Source: Motiliproteus coralliicola
GTDB lineage: Bacteria > Pseudomonadota > Gammaproteobacteria > Pseudomonadales > Balneatricaceae
Length of the DNA: 64,000 nt
NCBI RefSeq assembly: GCF_003345655.1
Contig: NZ_QQOH01000001.1
Span: forward strand, 62,001-126,000
Direction of reading: 5' to 3'
Within the stretch, counting starts at the first letter, position 1. Every line of letters begins with the position of its first letter. Positions 9,038 to 19,500 of this stretch are shown in pieces. Under the pieces are notes generated by a model. That model ran no database searches. It was not told the DNA's origin and worked only from the letters and a program-made list of their open reading frames with translations. Made by a program: the position numbers and the translations under genes.

Positions 9038-10087
9038 ATGCCGATGATGGATGCAATTCCGGGGATTACCAAGGCGCGTAAAGCGCTACTGAGCGCATGT
9101 TTGATCGGGGTCGGCTTCGGCGCGACGCAACAGGTACTGGCTGCCGCCACCGATTACAAGGACCACCCTAAGGCCAAGGCCTTTATCGAGGAGATGGTCG
9201 AGAAAGGACTGGATCGAGACTTTGTTACCGGGCTGATCCATGACGCCAAACACCAGAAGTCGATTATCAAGGCGATCTCCCGACCTGCGGAAAAGCGCCT
9301 GACCTGGGGCGAGTACCGGAAGATATTTCTGGGCCAGAGCCGTATCGATCAGGGCGTTGAATTCTGGAATCAGCACCGTGATACCTTGCGTCGTGCCAGC
9401 CAGCAGTACGGTGTCCCGGAAGAGATTATCGTCGCGATCATCGGTGTCGAAACCCGCTATGGCCGTCATGCTGGCAGCTATCGGGTCATCGATTCGCTGG
9501 CGACACTGGCATTCGACTACCCACCGCGCAGTAAGTTCTTTACCGGCCAACTGGGCGAGCTAATGCTGTTACTACAGGAGCAACCGCTGGATCCGAAGGC
9601 GATCAAGGGCTCCTACGCCGGCGCCATGGGGTTCGGACAGTTTATCCCCAGCAGCTACCGTCACTACGCGGTGGATTTCGATGCTGACGGCAGCATCGAT
9701 CTGCTCAACAATCCGGTTGATGCGATCGGCAGTGTGGCCAACTATTTCAAGCGCCATGGTTGGCGCAGTGGTCAGCCGGTGACCTTAAGCGCCGCGCTGG
9801 ATAAGCCGATCGAATCCGATAAGCTGAGCAAAAAGCTGAAGCCGATTGAGACACTAGCCCATTGGCGCAACCTGGGATTGACGTTTGATCCGCAGCTGGC
9901 CAACGAGCTCAAAGCCACTGCGATGCGATTGCAGGCAGTCGATGGAGAGCAGCATTGGATCGGACTGCATAACTTTTATGTAATCACCCGTTATAACCAT
10001 TCGCGACTTTATGCGATGGCGGTTTACCAGCTGAGTCAGGAGATTGCCGCGTTGAAGGCGAAACAGCAGCAGGTTGCCAACGGATGA
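9038..10087 (+). CDS. mltB: Lytic murein transglycosylase B
   Basis: Cleaves the MurNAc-GlcNAc bond with formation of anhydromuropeptides. An N-terminal hydrophobic segment (about residues 16-36) ends in VLAAATD, a plausible signal peptide; no lipobox cysteine is present, so it is probably soluble or membrane-anchored rather than a lipoprotein as in E. coli. The catalytic glutamate is Glu138 in IIGVETRYGRHAG, and the substrate motif GAMGFGQFIPSSYRHYA follows. Several Met codons lie near the start (9038, 9044, 9047). It overlaps rlpA by 4 bases. Anhydro-sugars released here are substrates for the recycling genes near 59 kb. Confidence 0.93.
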   Translation: MPMMDAIPGITKARKALLSACLIGVGFGATQQVLAAATDYKDHPKAKAFIEEMVEKGLDRDFVTGLIHDAKHQKSIIKAISRPAEKRLTWGEYRKIFLGQSRIDQGVEFWNQHRDTLRRASQQYGVPEEIIVAIIGVETRYGRHAGSYRVIDSLATLAFDYPPRSKFFTGQLGELMLLLQEQPLDPKAIKGSYAGAMGFGQFIPSSYRHYAVDFDADGSIDLLNNPVDAIGSVANYFKRHGWRSGQPVTLSAALDKPIESDKLSKKLKPIETLAHWRNLGLTFDPQLANELKATAMRLQAVDGEQHWIGLHNFYVITRYNHSRLYAMAVYQLSQEIAALKAKQQQVANG

Positions 10088-10914
10088 TCGGATTGCACCG
10101 GGTCGGATTGGCGTTGCTGGTGCTGGCCCTGGTCGGCTGCTCCGGCAGCGGATCGTCACGCTACAGCATCAAGCAGGATCATGGCCCCAGCGGTCATATC
10201 GACCTGTCCCATGTGCCCGATGCGGTTCCCCGCGATGAGCCCAAGAGTCGCGGCGGCAACAAATCTCCCTATACCGTATTGGGCAAAAAATACTATGTGA
10301 TGGACAGCGCACTGGGCTACAAGCAGCGTGGTACGGCGTCCTGGTACGGGAAGAAGTTCCACGGCCATAAGACCTCCAATGGCGAGGTCTACGATATGTA
10401 CGGGATGAGCGCGGCCCATAAGTCGCTGCCGCTGCCGACCTACGTGCGGGTCACCAACCTGGCCAATGGTCGCCATGTGATTGTCAGAGTCAATGATCGG
10501 GGGCCATTCCATGGCGCAAGGTTGATCGATCTATCCTACGCGGCCGCCTATAAGCTGGATATGCTCCGTCAGGGCACGGCACGGGTTGAGATCGAAGCGA
10601 TCAGCAACGCCAATTATCGACCGGCAACCCAGGCGTTGCACACTGCGCCGGTCAGTAGTGTGTCTCAGCCGGCCGCGGCCAGCCGCTATATCCAGGTGGG
10701 AGCCTATTCGAGCTGGAGCGCCGCCCAGAGCGTCAAGACCCGGGTTGAACTGTTGCTACAAGGTCAGAAGGTGGATATCAGTAAGCGCGAAGGGGTGCCG
10801 GTGTTGTACCGGGTGCGCCTGGGACCATTGGGAATCGCTGCCAACCCCAGCGGGCTGTTAGGTCAGTTGGCACAGGAGGGGTTCGCCGATGCCCAGGTAT
10901 TGGACTTGCCCTGA
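10084..10914 (+). CDS. rlpA: RlpA septal ring lytic transglycosylase, lipoprotein
   Basis: Outer-membrane lipoprotein; in Pseudomonas the family cleaves naked (denuded) glycan strands at the septum. The signal peptide ends in ALVGC with lipidated Cys19. The double-psi beta-barrel runs from GTASWYGKKFHGHKTSNG to VRVNDRGPF. A C-terminal SPOR domain starting at YIQVGAYSSWSAA (from about residue 200) binds denuded peptidoglycan at division sites. It overlaps mltB by 4 bases, so two lytic enzymes are made together. The lipobox and both domains are directly visible. Confidence 0.95.
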   Translation: MIGLHRVGLALLVLALVGCSGSGSSRYSIKQDHGPSGHIDLSHVPDAVPRDEPKSRGGNKSPYTVLGKKYYVMDSALGYKQRGTASWYGKKFHGHKTSNGEVYDMYGMSAAHKSLPLPTYVRVTNLANGRHVIVRVNDRGPFHGARLIDLSYAAAYKLDMLRQGTARVEIEAISNANYRPATQALHTAPVSSVSQPAAASRYIQVGAYSSWSAAQSVKTRVELLLQGQKVDISKREGVPVLYRVRLGPLGIAANPSGLLGQLAQEGFADAQVLDLP

Positions 10915-10989
10915 TCCATTCGCTAACCTTCATCGGCTTTAGAGCGCCACAATTTTTCAGTTATTGTTTGTTTCCAAAGTAGAGTCATT

Positions 10990-12162
10990 ATGAGAGTTTT
11001 TGTCACCATTCCCCGCTTGATCCGTGCCGCCGTTTGCCTGCTGGTGCTGGGATCAGCATCCACTACTGTTTCTGCCGCCGTCCTGATACCCGCGCCACCG
11101 TCCTTGGCGGCCAGCGCCTATGTGCTGATGGATGCCAATACCGGCAAGGTGATCATTTCTCAGAACGCCGACCAGCGACTGCCGCCGGCCAGTCTGACCA
11201 AGCTGATGACCAGCTATATCGCCGATTATGAGATCGCCCAAGGCAATATCTCCAAACAGGACCGGGTATTGGTCAGTGAGAAAGCCTGGCGTACGCCGGG
11301 CTCGCGGATGTTTATCCGTGAAGGGACTCAGGTGCTGGTGGGGGATCTGCTGAAAGGGATCATAATCCAGTCCGGTAACGATGCCAGTGTGGCGATGGCC
11401 GAGCATATCGCAGGTAGCGAGGATGCCTTCGCCGACCTGATGAACCAGCATGCCCGTCAGCTGGGGATGAACAACAGCCAGTTCCAGAATGCGACCGGCC
11501 TGCCGAAAGAGGGCCACTTTACTACCGCCAATGATCTGGCGTTGCTGGCTCGCTCCATTATTCGCGACTTTCCCGATGATTATCCGATCTACGCCGAGAA
11601 GTATTTCACCTACAACAAGATTCGTCAGCCCAACCGGAATAAATTGCTGTGGCGTGACAGCCGGGTCGACGGCCTGAAAACCGGCCATACTGAGGAGGCG
11701 GGTTACTGCCTGGTTGCCTCTGCCAAAGACAAAGGCATGCGCCTGATCTCGGTGGTGCTGGGAACCAACTCTGAGGAAGCCCGGGCGCAGGAGAGTCAAA
11801 AGCTGTTGTCTTATGGCTTCCGTTATTACGAGTCGGCGGATCTTTATCAGGCCGGTGAAGTTCTTAACGAAGCCAAGGTCTGGGCCGGGACCCGTGATAG
11901 CCTCAAGCTGGGTACCGCTGAATCGATCTCGATCACCATTCCGCGCGGCCAGAGCGATGCCCTGGGCGTTACGCTGGATCTGGATAAGGTGATCCAGGCT
12001 CCGGTCACCGAGGGGGCCAGTTATGGCACCCTGAACATCACTCTAGGTGACGAGCTGTTACAGCAGGTACCGGTGGTGGCACTGGAATCGGTTGAACCGG
12101 CCGGCTTGGTGAAGCGGATCTGGCACAGTATTGTACTGTTCTTCCTGTCGCTGATTGGATAA
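10990..12162 (+). CDS. dacA: D-alanyl-D-alanine carboxypeptidase (PBP5/6 type)
   Basis: Removes the terminal D-Ala from pentapeptides, limiting cross-linking. The signal peptide ends near residue 30 (TVSAA). All three penicillin-binding motifs are present: Ser68 in PPASLTKL, SGNDASVAM, and KTGHTEEAGYC. After the C-terminal beta domain, the last residues (IWHSIVLFFLSLIG) form the amphipathic/hydrophobic tail that anchors PBP5 on the outer face of the inner membrane. The gene is followed by a strong hairpin terminator at 12181 and then by a gene predicted to use D-alanine. Confidence 0.97.
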   Translation: MRVFVTIPRLIRAAVCLLVLGSASTTVSAAVLIPAPPSLAASAYVLMDANTGKVIISQNADQRLPPASLTKLMTSYIADYEIAQGNISKQDRVLVSEKAWRTPGSRMFIREGTQVLVGDLLKGIIIQSGNDASVAMAEHIAGSEDAFADLMNQHARQLGMNNSQFQNATGLPKEGHFTTANDLALLARSIIRDFPDDYPIYAEKYFTYNKIRQPNRNKLLWRDSRVDGLKTGHTEEAGYCLVASAKDKGMRLISVVLGTNSEEARAQESQKLLSYGFRYYESADLYQAGEVLNEAKVWAGTRDSLKLGTAESISITIPRGQSDALGVTLDLDKVIQAPVTEGASYGTLNITLGDELLQQVPVVALESVEPAGLVKRIWHSIVLFFLSLIG

Positions 12163-12180
12163 CGCCTCAGTGACATGATC

Positions 12181-12201
12181 AGGCGCCGAAAGGCGCCTTT
12201 T
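12181..12201 (+). terminator. Rho-independent terminator after dacA
   Basis: A perfect 7-base stem (AGGCGCC with GGCGCCT) closes a GAAA tetraloop at 12188-12191 and runs into TTTTG. It lies 18 bases after the dacA stop and just before dat, so dat is either a separate unit or read-through. Confidence 0.85.
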
Positions 12202-12220
12202 GTGTTTCTGGCATGACTGT

Positions 12221-13093
12221 ATGACCGAAGAAGAAACAACAACTTACGCTTATCTAAACGGGCAGTACACGCCCTTGGAGGAAGCTCGGGTTCCGGCCAT
12301 GGACCGCGGCTTTCTGCTCGGGGATGCCGTGTATGAAGTGATCCCGTTCTATCATGGTGTCGGATTTCGCTTACCGCAGCATTTGACCCGGCTGCAACGT
12401 AGCCTTGATGCGGTGGGTATCGAGCTCGATCCGTCGATCGATCTGGGGGCTGTGTTTGAGCAGCTGGTGGCGCGTAATCCGGGGCGGCATCAGGCGATCT
12501 ATTTGCAGATCAGCCGGGGCGTTGCTCCACAACGTAAGTTGCGTTATCCGGCCGAGTTACGCCCCACGGTCTTTGCCTACAGCTACCCGATCCAGCTGGC
12601 GCTTGAAGGCCCATTAGATCAGGTCCAAGGGATCCGGGCCGTGACCGTGGAAGATCAGCGTTGGCTGCGTTGTGATATTAAAGCCACCGGTCTGTTGGCC
12701 AATATCCTGGCGATCCAGGAAGCCGATTCCCATGGCGCCGAGGAGCCGTTGCTTGTCAGCGAAGGCCGGGTCACCGAAGGAACCTCCTGCAATCTGTTTC
12801 TGGTTGAGGACGGAGCCATTGTAACCCCGCAGCTCGAACCCCATATTCTGGGAGGGACTACCCGAGGCTTAATTCTGGAACTCGCCCAACAGGCGGGGCT
12901 TCCGGTTAAGCAAGAACAGGTTGCGCAGTCCCGTTTGGTCCATGCAGATGAGCTTTGGATCAGCAGTTCGACCCGTGGTGTGCTACCGGTGATACAGGTT
13001 AACGGCCAACCCGTCGGCAAAGGTGTACCGGGACCGTTGTGGTTTAAGGTGGCCGCGTTGTACCAGCAGTATGAACAGCAACTACTGGGCTGA
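12221..13093 (+). CDS. dat: D-amino acid aminotransferase (class IV PLP enzyme)
   Basis: Predicted to interconvert D-alanine and 2-oxoglutarate with pyruvate and D-glutamate. Class IV fold: RGFLLGDAVYEVIP near the N-terminus, the PLP lysine in CDIKATGLLANILA, EGTSCNLFLV and GGTTRGLILELA. A frame extension to GTG 12200 would start inside the terminator, so ATG 12221 is preferred. It sits between the carboxypeptidase dacA, whose product is free D-Ala, and ybeD. This suggests a role in D-Ala/D-Glu balance, but branched-chain or aminodeoxychorismate specificity cannot be excluded from motifs alone. Confidence 0.8.
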   Translation: MTEEETTTYAYLNGQYTPLEEARVPAMDRGFLLGDAVYEVIPFYHGVGFRLPQHLTRLQRSLDAVGIELDPSIDLGAVFEQLVARNPGRHQAIYLQISRGVAPQRKLRYPAELRPTVFAYSYPIQLALEGPLDQVQGIRAVTVEDQRWLRCDIKATGLLANILAIQEADSHGAEEPLLVSEGRVTEGTSCNLFLVEDGAIVTPQLEPHILGGTTRGLILELAQQAGLPVKQEQVAQSRLVHADELWISSSTRGVLPVIQVNGQPVGKGVPGPLWFKVAALYQQYEQQLLG

Positions 13094-13125
13094 GCCTCAG
13101 GCGCCCGGTGAGATGAGATGTGTTA

Positions 13126-13398
13126 ATGACCCAGCAAGAACCCCCGAAGATTGAATTTCCCTGTCCCAACTATCCGATCAAGGTGATTGGCCAGGCCGGC
13201 GAGGGCTTTGTCGATCTCGTTATTGAGATCATCCAGAAGCATGCGCCGGATCTGGATACCTCTATCATCACGACCCAGCCGAGTCGAAACGGCCGGTTTT
13301 TGTCGGTGCGGTTGAAAATCACCGCAACCGGTGCCGATCAGCTGGCCGCCATCCATCAGGACCTGAAAGATACTGGCAAGGTCCAGATGGTGATCTGA
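13126..13398 (+). CDS. ybeD: YbeD family protein (DUF493)
   Basis: Small (90 residues) ferredoxin-like alpha/beta protein of the UPF0250/DUF493 family, always found before lipB in gammaproteobacteria; its role is not established, although an ACT-like ligand-binding fold and a link to lipoate metabolism are suggested by fold and position. The visible signatures are [11 protein letters not shown] at the start and [13 protein letters not shown] in the middle. ATG 13126 is preferred over the in-frame GTG 13120. It overlaps lipB by one base (TGATG). Confidence 0.9.
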   Translation: MTQQEPPKIEFPCPNYPIKVIGQAGEGFVDLVIEIIQKHAPDLDTSIITTQPSRNGRFLSVRLKITATGADQLAAIHQDLKDTGKVQMVI

Positions 13399-14081
13399 TG
13401 GCCGAAATGGAGCGCACCTTAAAGATCCGCATGCTCGGGCAGCAGCCCTATGAGCCGATGCTGGAGGCTATGCAGTCGTTCACCGCTGAGCGGACCTCTG
13501 ACAGTGATGACGAGATCTGGTTTTTAGAACACCCACCGGTCTTTACTCAGGGCCAGTCCGGCAAGGCCGAGCACCTGCTGGCCCCGGGCGATATTCCGGT
13601 CGTGCAGGTGGATCGGGGTGGACAAGTGACCTACCACGGTCCGGGGCAGCAGGTGATCTACCTGTTGCTGGACCTGAAACGGCTGGGAATGGGGGTGCGG
13701 GAACTGGTGACTCTGATCGAGCAGACCGTGGCCGAGGTGCTCGAGTCTTACGCGATCAACGCTTACCCCAAGTCAGATGCCCCCGGAGTCTACGTCAGTG
13801 ATACGCTACCGGCCGAGTCCAAGATCGCCTCGCTGGGATTGAGGGTACGCCGGGGTTGCACCTTTCATGGTGTTGCGCTGAATGTGGCGATGGACCTGAC
13901 TCCTTTCGATCGGATCAATCCCTGCGGCTATGCCGGGCTGGCGATGACACAGATCAGCGACCTATGCCGCCAACAAGGGCAGAATCCTCCCTCCTTGGCC
14001 GAGGTTGGCCAGCGGCTGCAGCAGGTTCTGGTGCGCCGCTTGGGTTATACTCACACATCCACCACAGAGCAGTTAGGTTAG
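13398..14081 (+). CDS. lipB: Octanoyl-ACP:protein N-octanoyltransferase
   Basis: Transfers octanoate from acyl carrier protein to lipoyl domains of the 2-oxoacid dehydrogenases and GcvH. The family signatures [21 protein letters not shown] and FHGVALNV are present, with the catalytic lysine in SKIASLG and the catalytic cysteine in [13 protein letters not shown]. At 227 residues it has normal length. LipA follows after 10 bases and finishes the cofactor. Confidence 0.96.
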   Translation: MAEMERTLKIRMLGQQPYEPMLEAMQSFTAERTSDSDDEIWFLEHPPVFTQGQSGKAEHLLAPGDIPVVQVDRGGQVTYHGPGQQVIYLLLDLKRLGMGVRELVTLIEQTVAEVLESYAINAYPKSDAPGVYVSDTLPAESKIASLGLRVRRGCTFHGVALNVAMDLTPFDRINPCGYAGLAMTQISDLCRQQGQNPPSLAEVGQRLQQVLVRRLGYTHTSTTEQLG

Positions 14082-14091
14082 ACCAATACCG

Positions 14092-15093
14092 ATGTCGCAG
14101 AACAACTCAGACTCCGCCCCGCAAACAGCAAAAAAGAATCCGGTCAAAGTCGAGCAGGGGGTCAAACTCCGGGGTGCCGACAAGCTGTCGCGGATTCCGG
14201 TTAAGGTGGTCCCGACCGAACGGGAAGATATGCTGAAAAAGCCTAGCTGGCTGAAGGTTAAACTGCCGTCATCGAATCAAGTCAACAAGATCAAAAACCG
14301 GCTGCGCAAGGGCAAGTTGGCATCGGTGTGTGAAGAAGCCAGCTGTCCGAATCTTGGTGAGTGCTTCAGTCACGGTACTGCGACCTTCATGATCATGGGG
14401 GATATCTGTACCCGTCGCTGTCCGTTCTGTGACGTGGCCCACGGTCGTCCCAATGCGTTGAATGATAACGAGCCGGCTGAGCTGGCCGAGGCGATCGCCG
14501 ATATGCAGCTCAAGTATGTGGTGATTACCTCAGTGGATCGTGATGATCTGCGCGATGGTGGTGCTGCTCACTTTGCCAGCTGTGTAACCGAAACCCGTGC
14601 CCGGATTCCCAGCATTGAGGTGGAAATTCTGGTGCCGGATTTCCGGGGCCGGATGGAGATCGCGCTGGATGCATTGGAGCAATCGCCGCCGGACGTTTTC
14701 AATCATAACCTCGAAACCGTGCCGCGCCTGTACAAGCAGGTTCGTCCGGGCTCCGATTACCAATGGTCGCTCGACCTGCTGAAAGCCTACAAACAGCGCT
14801 GTCCGGATGTCACTACCAAGTCGGGGCTGATGGTTGGGCTAGGCGAGTCGATGGAGGAGATCGAAGCGGTGATGCAGGATCTGCGCGCCCATGATGTCGA
14901 TATGATCACCATCGGTCAGTACTTGCAGCCGAGCCGTGACCACCTGCCGGTGGATCGCTATGTCCACCCGGACGAGTTTGCCGCATTGGCGGATAAAGCG
15001 ACCGAACTTGGCTTCAAACACGTCGCCAGCGGTCCATTGGTTCGCTCCTCCTATCACGCAGATCTGCAGGCTCATGGTGGCGTAGTACGCTAA
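14092..15093 (+). CDS. lipA: Lipoyl synthase (radical SAM)
   Basis: Inserts two sulfurs into protein-bound octanoyl groups. Both iron-sulfur sites are seen: the auxiliary cluster cysteines in [12 protein letters not shown] and the radical SAM CxxxCxxC in CTRRCPFC, together with the C-terminal [10 protein letters not shown] serine motif that ligates the auxiliary cluster. The first ~45 residues are basic and variable. It ends the rightward block that began at proA; a weak hairpin terminator follows at 15120. Confidence 0.97.
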   Translation: MSQNNSDSAPQTAKKNPVKVEQGVKLRGADKLSRIPVKVVPTEREDMLKKPSWLKVKLPSSNQVNKIKNRLRKGKLASVCEEASCPNLGECFSHGTATFMIMGDICTRRCPFCDVAHGRPNALNDNEPAELAEAIADMQLKYVVITSVDRDDLRDGGAAHFASCVTETRARIPSIEVEILVPDFRGRMEIALDALEQSPPDVFNHNLETVPRLYKQVRPGSDYQWSLDLLKAYKQRCPDVTTKSGLMVGLGESMEEIEAVMQDLRAHDVDMITIGQYLQPSRDHLPVDRYVHPDEFAALADKATELGFKHVASGPLVRSSYHADLQAHGGVVR

Positions 15094-15119
15094 TCGGCCT
15101 GAATTGCGTTAACAAAATA

Positions 15120-15142
15120 GCTGCTTCTTGCGGCCATTTTTT
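15120..15142 (+). terminator. Weak candidate terminator after lipA
   Basis: A short 5-base stem (GCTGC with GCGGC, one G-T pair) around a TTCTT loop is followed two bases later by six T. It lies between convergent lipA and the solute-binding protein gene. The stem is short, so this is tentative. Confidence 0.4.
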
Positions 15143-15169
15143 GTGGCTTTGTATCTGACCCACAACCGA

Positions 15170-15931
15170 TTAAGGGGTGGTGCTACCCAGTACCCGATCG
15201 ATTTCCCCGGCTGCCCGTAGTTGTCCAATAGCAGAATTGATCTGTGGAATAAGCAGGTGAGCATCGGTCTTTTTTGAAAAACCGATGTAGAAGGGCTTTT
15301 CGTAAAGACTCTGGCTACTGGCCCTAAAGCTGCTACTGACGCCTAGCTGCTTCAGGTACTCCTGACCGACGATTTCATTGGTAGCAACCAGATCGACTCG
15401 ACCGTGGATGAGCAACCGAAAACAGTCCTCGTCACTGTTCATCTTTTCAACCTTTAAAGGCACGCCCTGGTCGATCTGTTGATCAAAGGTCTCAGCAATG
15501 CTGAAGGAATGTTGTACCGCGATGTTGAAGCGGCTTAAGTCCTGATAGTTCTTCCACCGAATGCCGTTCGGATATTTTTCAATGCTGTAGAAAAAGACGG
15601 TCCTGGCTGGGAACAGGGGCTCCGAAAAGAGCATGTAGGATTCTCGTTCCGGGGTTTTGAACAACAGCGGAATGCCATCGTAGTGTCCTTTCTTGACTCC
15701 ATTGAGCGCTTTTCGCCATGGAATCAGTAGGATCTGGGCATCGTGATTCTGCAGCTGTTGGAAGATCAACTCTACCAGCTCAACGGCAATACCTGCCTTC
15801 GCCGGGGAGCCATCTGCTTCGTTACCAACAACATAGGGTGGCCAAGGGTCATTGGCCATGGTGATCGTCTCTGTCGCCAAAGATGGCATTGAAAAGCTCA
15901 ACAGAGCTAGAAAAGCCAAGCTACGTAACAT
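15170..15931 (-). CDS. Periplasmic solute-binding protein, amino-acid type (SBP family 3)
   Basis: 253-residue secreted protein with a signal peptide ending about residue 19 (PSLATE). The pattern ETITMANDPWPPYV, AGIAVELVELIFQQL, then ERESYMLFSEPLFPARTVFFY and DLVATNEIVG is that of the small stand-alone family 3 binding proteins. No permease or ATPase gene is adjacent, so it may be a scavenging or sensory protein rather than part of an ABC importer. Its GC content looks lower than the flanking operons. The ligand is unknown. It lies between lipA and the end of the pilus operon, reading in the pilus direction, 133 bases beyond pilE. Confidence 0.75.
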   Translation of the reverse strand: MLRSLAFLALLSFSMPSLATETITMANDPWPPYVVGNEADGSPAKAGIAVELVELIFQQLQNHDAQILLIPWRKALNGVKKGHYDGIPLLFKTPERESYMLFSEPLFPARTVFFYSIEKYPNGIRWKNYQDLSRFNIAVQHSFSIAETFDQQIDQGVPLKVEKMNSDEDCFRLLIHGRVDLVATNEIVGQEYLKQLGVSSSFRASSQSLYEKPFYIGFSKKTDAHLLIPQINSAIGQLRAAGEIDRVLGSTTP

Positions 15932-16064
15932 CAGAACTGCCTATCTCATGAGTCTAGGGATAATCATAGTTTGGCCTGAGTGGGCTACGTGGGTTATGCC
16001 TCTGTGAGTAATTCAAAGGGTCTCTTGAATATCTTCCCGCTTCGAAAATTTAGAGTCAGAGATA

Positions 16065-16568
16065 CTAGTCTGTCCAGGTCGCCTCGCCAGCGCCTATCGC
16101 ACCGTTGTCGTCTCTGTCCCAGCTCTTGATACCGGTATTGGCAAGTTCAAGATAACCATCTCCATCTTGGATAGTCCCGGCGATTGGAGTGGCCCGTAAG
16201 GTATAACCGTTGTTATCGGCGGTCTGGATGGTCAGATTGTAATGCTTATCGCCGCTGTCGATTGGAGATTGGGACGGATAGATGGTACTCAGAGGTGGGT
16301 TGGGGTAGCTGGTACCGCCGGCCTGGGCGTTGTCGTAACTATTGGTGTCGGTACGATGCCTTTCCATTGCGGTGGAGAAGGCCAGTAGCGCGTTCTGCGC
16401 ATCGGTACGGTTACTGTCGATCAAGTATTGCTGAAAATTGGGATAGGCAATGGCCGCGATGATGGCGAAGATCGCCACCGCGACCATCAGTTCGACCAAT
16501 GTCATCCCCCGCTGGCGCTGGTCTTGACCGGCGCTGCGAGGATTATGAGCGAGGACGAGAGGGCTCAT
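16065..16568 (-). CDS. pilE: Type IV minor pilin PilE
   Basis: Last gene of the minor pilin operon. The prepilin peptidase site is G/MTLVELMVAVAIF, cutting after Gly21 with the conserved Glu at mature position 5; the leader is rather long and basic (QDQRQRG). The hydrophobic helix is followed by a globular domain without the paired C-terminal cysteines of major pilins. A repeated Asp-rich stretch near the end (WDRDDNGAIGAG) resembles a calcium loop. It starts in an ATGA overlap with the pilY1 stop. In Pseudomonas, PilE joins the minor pilin tip complex that primes pilus assembly and carries PilY1. Confidence 0.88.
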   Translation of the reverse strand: MSPLVLAHNPRSAGQDQRQRGMTLVELMVAVAIFAIIAAIAYPNFQQYLIDSNRTDAQNALLAFSTAMERHRTDTNSYDNAQAGGTSYPNPPLSTIYPSQSPIDSGDKHYNLTIQTADNNGYTLRATPIAGTIQDGDGYLELANTGIKSWDRDDNGAIGAGEATWTD

Positions 16569-19500
16569 TCATTCACCTCGATCCAGTAGGTCCGCACCGA
16601 TTCGACGTCAGTATTGACCTGATCCAAACGCTCCGGACCTACCCAAACGGTGGGCTTGCTCTCGAGCGTGTCGATGACGGTGGGGGTGGCAGGGATCGAA
16701 CCGATCTGCAGCTGAATCACCCGGTCGGCGGCATTGGTGTTGCCGTCACCATTAATGTCCAGCATCGGGGTCGCATCAAACAGACTGACCAGATAGGCTC
16801 GGCTGGTACCCTGAGCCGGATTACAGGAGCCGGAGCTCGGCGCTGTCGGTTCGTAGGTGGTGAATACGATCTGGTTCTGGATTGTCGCGCTACCCGCCAG
16901 AACTTTCTCGCCGCTATTAGTCATTCGGATCATCCAGCCGTCTTTGCGGGCGACATCACTGTTCGAAAGTGCGACCGCCGCTTCATTTTTCTGGGCATCG
17001 TCACCTTCGCTGATGTAGTTGTTGGTGGTGTCGTACAGATCTGCTTCGGTCAGGGTGGTCCAACTGCTCGGAGGCGCATGGGTGTCGAACAGCTTGATCA
17101 TATAGAAGCGGTCTTCGATCGCGGTATTGAGCGGGTGTGCCCGGTAGCCCGAACCGATCGCCAGCGACAGGTAGCGATCGCTGCCCTCGACGGCCAGTGC
17201 CAAATCCGGAGGGTAGTAGAAACGGCGGTTATCGGCCGATTGGGCAGCAATCGCGCTGCCATTGCTGTCATAGCTGCCGGCCAAATCAGCGATTTTGGTG
17301 ATGGTGCCGAAAAGATTTAGCTGACTCTCACTAACGGTATTATCCAGATCGATTCTCCAGATCTGACCGCCCATGTCGCCGACATAGAGCTGGTCGGCCA
17401 TGCCGTCACGGTTCATATCGATCACGTTGATCTTGGATGGGATGCTGTAATCCATATCGGCGTGGGTTTCGTCGTGGGCGCTATGATTACCGGCAGACCA
17501 GATCAGCGCGCCGGTGTTGGCATCAACAATATAGATAGCATTACCGACCCCGTCGGCAGTGCGGACCGTGACATTGTCCTGGTTGGTGTCATAGCCACCG
17601 CCAAAGATCAGCACGTCGTAAACGGTAGAGCCTAGCTTGATTTTACTCTTAACCGGCTGAGACCAGGTTTGGCCAAGATCGACAAAGTCGCCACTGCCGC
17701 CGCTGATCTGCCACTTGAACGTCGGGGCGTTGAGGTTGGTAACGTCCAGAGCGTAGTAGTTGCGCCCCCCTCGGCGCATACCTGCGTACAGGTAGGCGAA
17801 GTCGCCGGTATCTTTCAGGTCTCCGTCTTTATTGTGATCTTTAGTCCACAGGGTGATGCCGCCGTCCATACCGTAGGGGCGGGGATCGACACTGAGATTG
17901 GTGTAGTAGGTATCGAGATTACCCAGTAGCTCCTGCGGAATAAAGGCAAACTGCTCGATACCGGTGTTGATATCGACCGCGTGAATAAAACCTTCATTGG
18001 TACCGAAGAAGATGGTGGATTCGATCGGATTACTCAGGCCTGCGTAGGTAACCAGTTCAGGACGCGAATGCAATGGATCCCCAAGCTCGTAGCGTGGGGC
18101 GTCATTCTCATCTAGACCTCGAGTCCACTTGAGCAGATTTGTGCGGTAGGTGGCGTCCTGACTGGCGATGTCGAGCATGCTCAAGGTGATTAAGCTGTTG
18201 CTTTCGTGAACCTTGTTTTCGTCGGCGGTCAGCGCCTTAGTAGTGTCGATCAGACTATAGATCTTGCGGGTCGTCGGCAGCTTACTGGCCGCGCCGCCTT
18301 TCTCTACCTGATTACCGTCCTCATCCTGCGACCAGAAACTCTGGGAGTCGATCGAGAAGAAACCGGTGGTCGGATCGATCGCCGGTTGCTGTGGGTTCTG
18401 GCTATCGTAGAGTGTCGCCGGGTTGCCCTTAAGCTGATACTTCTTCAGGTTACCGAACCATTTGGCGGTCTCCATCGGCTTAAACAGAGCGAAGTAGACG
18501 TCGTCACGATGGGCAAAGCGGTTGAACTGGTTGATGGTTACACTCGGTTCCACGAAGGTGGTGTTGGCCGCCTTGACCGTTTTAATAATAGTATCGAATG
18601 CGTTGGTCAACTCGGCTGCCGAGTCGGCTTCGTAGAAGCCGCCGCCACCGGTGTTAGCCAGATTGCGCAGCCACTGCTCTGAGAAGTTGAATCCGATGGT
18701 ATGCGTAGTGATGTGCTGGTCATTGGCCAACGAGTGTTGATCGGAGTTTTTCAGATAGCTGATCAGCTCTGGACCACAGGCCTTAGAACCCGAATCGATA
18801 CAGCTGCTGTCGCCGGTCAGAGTTCTGACCTTGGCAGCAGAGGTATTGACGCTGGCATAGCCGTCGGTGAGTAAGACGATATGGTTGGATTGGCACGATT
18901 CGGTGATCGGACTGGTATACATGGGTGAGCCGGTGATCTCTTCATCGGCACAGACGGTGTTGCCCAGATCGTCTTCATTACAGCCAGTCGGTCGAACCAG
19001 GGTGCCGCCGGTGTAGGAGTTCGGGTGGGAAACGCGGGTCTTGGATTGGGCTGAGTCATCCCCGCCACCTCGAACTTTACCGTAATCCACAGCGTCGCCG
19101 CGGTAGTAGAGTGCGGCTTCGTAAAGCGCATCGACGATGGGGGTTCCGCTCTTATGCTCCAGGTTGTTGACCTGTTCAATCAGTTTGCTTCGAACCGTAT
19201 TGCTGCTTACCGGAACCGTGCTTGGATCGGCATAGTAGACCAGTCTCGGTGCAAGGTTACTGCCATCGTAGGATTCGGCGACGCGCTCCCCAGAGCCGCT
19301 GATAATAAAGGCCATGCTGTTGCCCGGAACCCAGTCACCCCGCGCTAGAACGGCATTGACTAGCGATGAGATATCGGGGCTGCGGATAATCTCGTGCTCC
19401 GTCGACCAAGGATCGGTGATGGTCCAGCCTACGTTGCCGGTCGTGCTGCGGCTGCCGATGTTGTTGGCGGCGGTGGTAAAGGTTGCCGGGTTGGAATCAT

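Noticed and set aside
12200-12220. GTG start of dat within the terminator
   Set aside because: The extension codes for residues not found in the family and overlaps the hairpin T-run.
16499-17320. Open frame opposite the 3' part of pilY1
   Set aside because: Arg/Gly-rich shadow with no ribosome site or domain.
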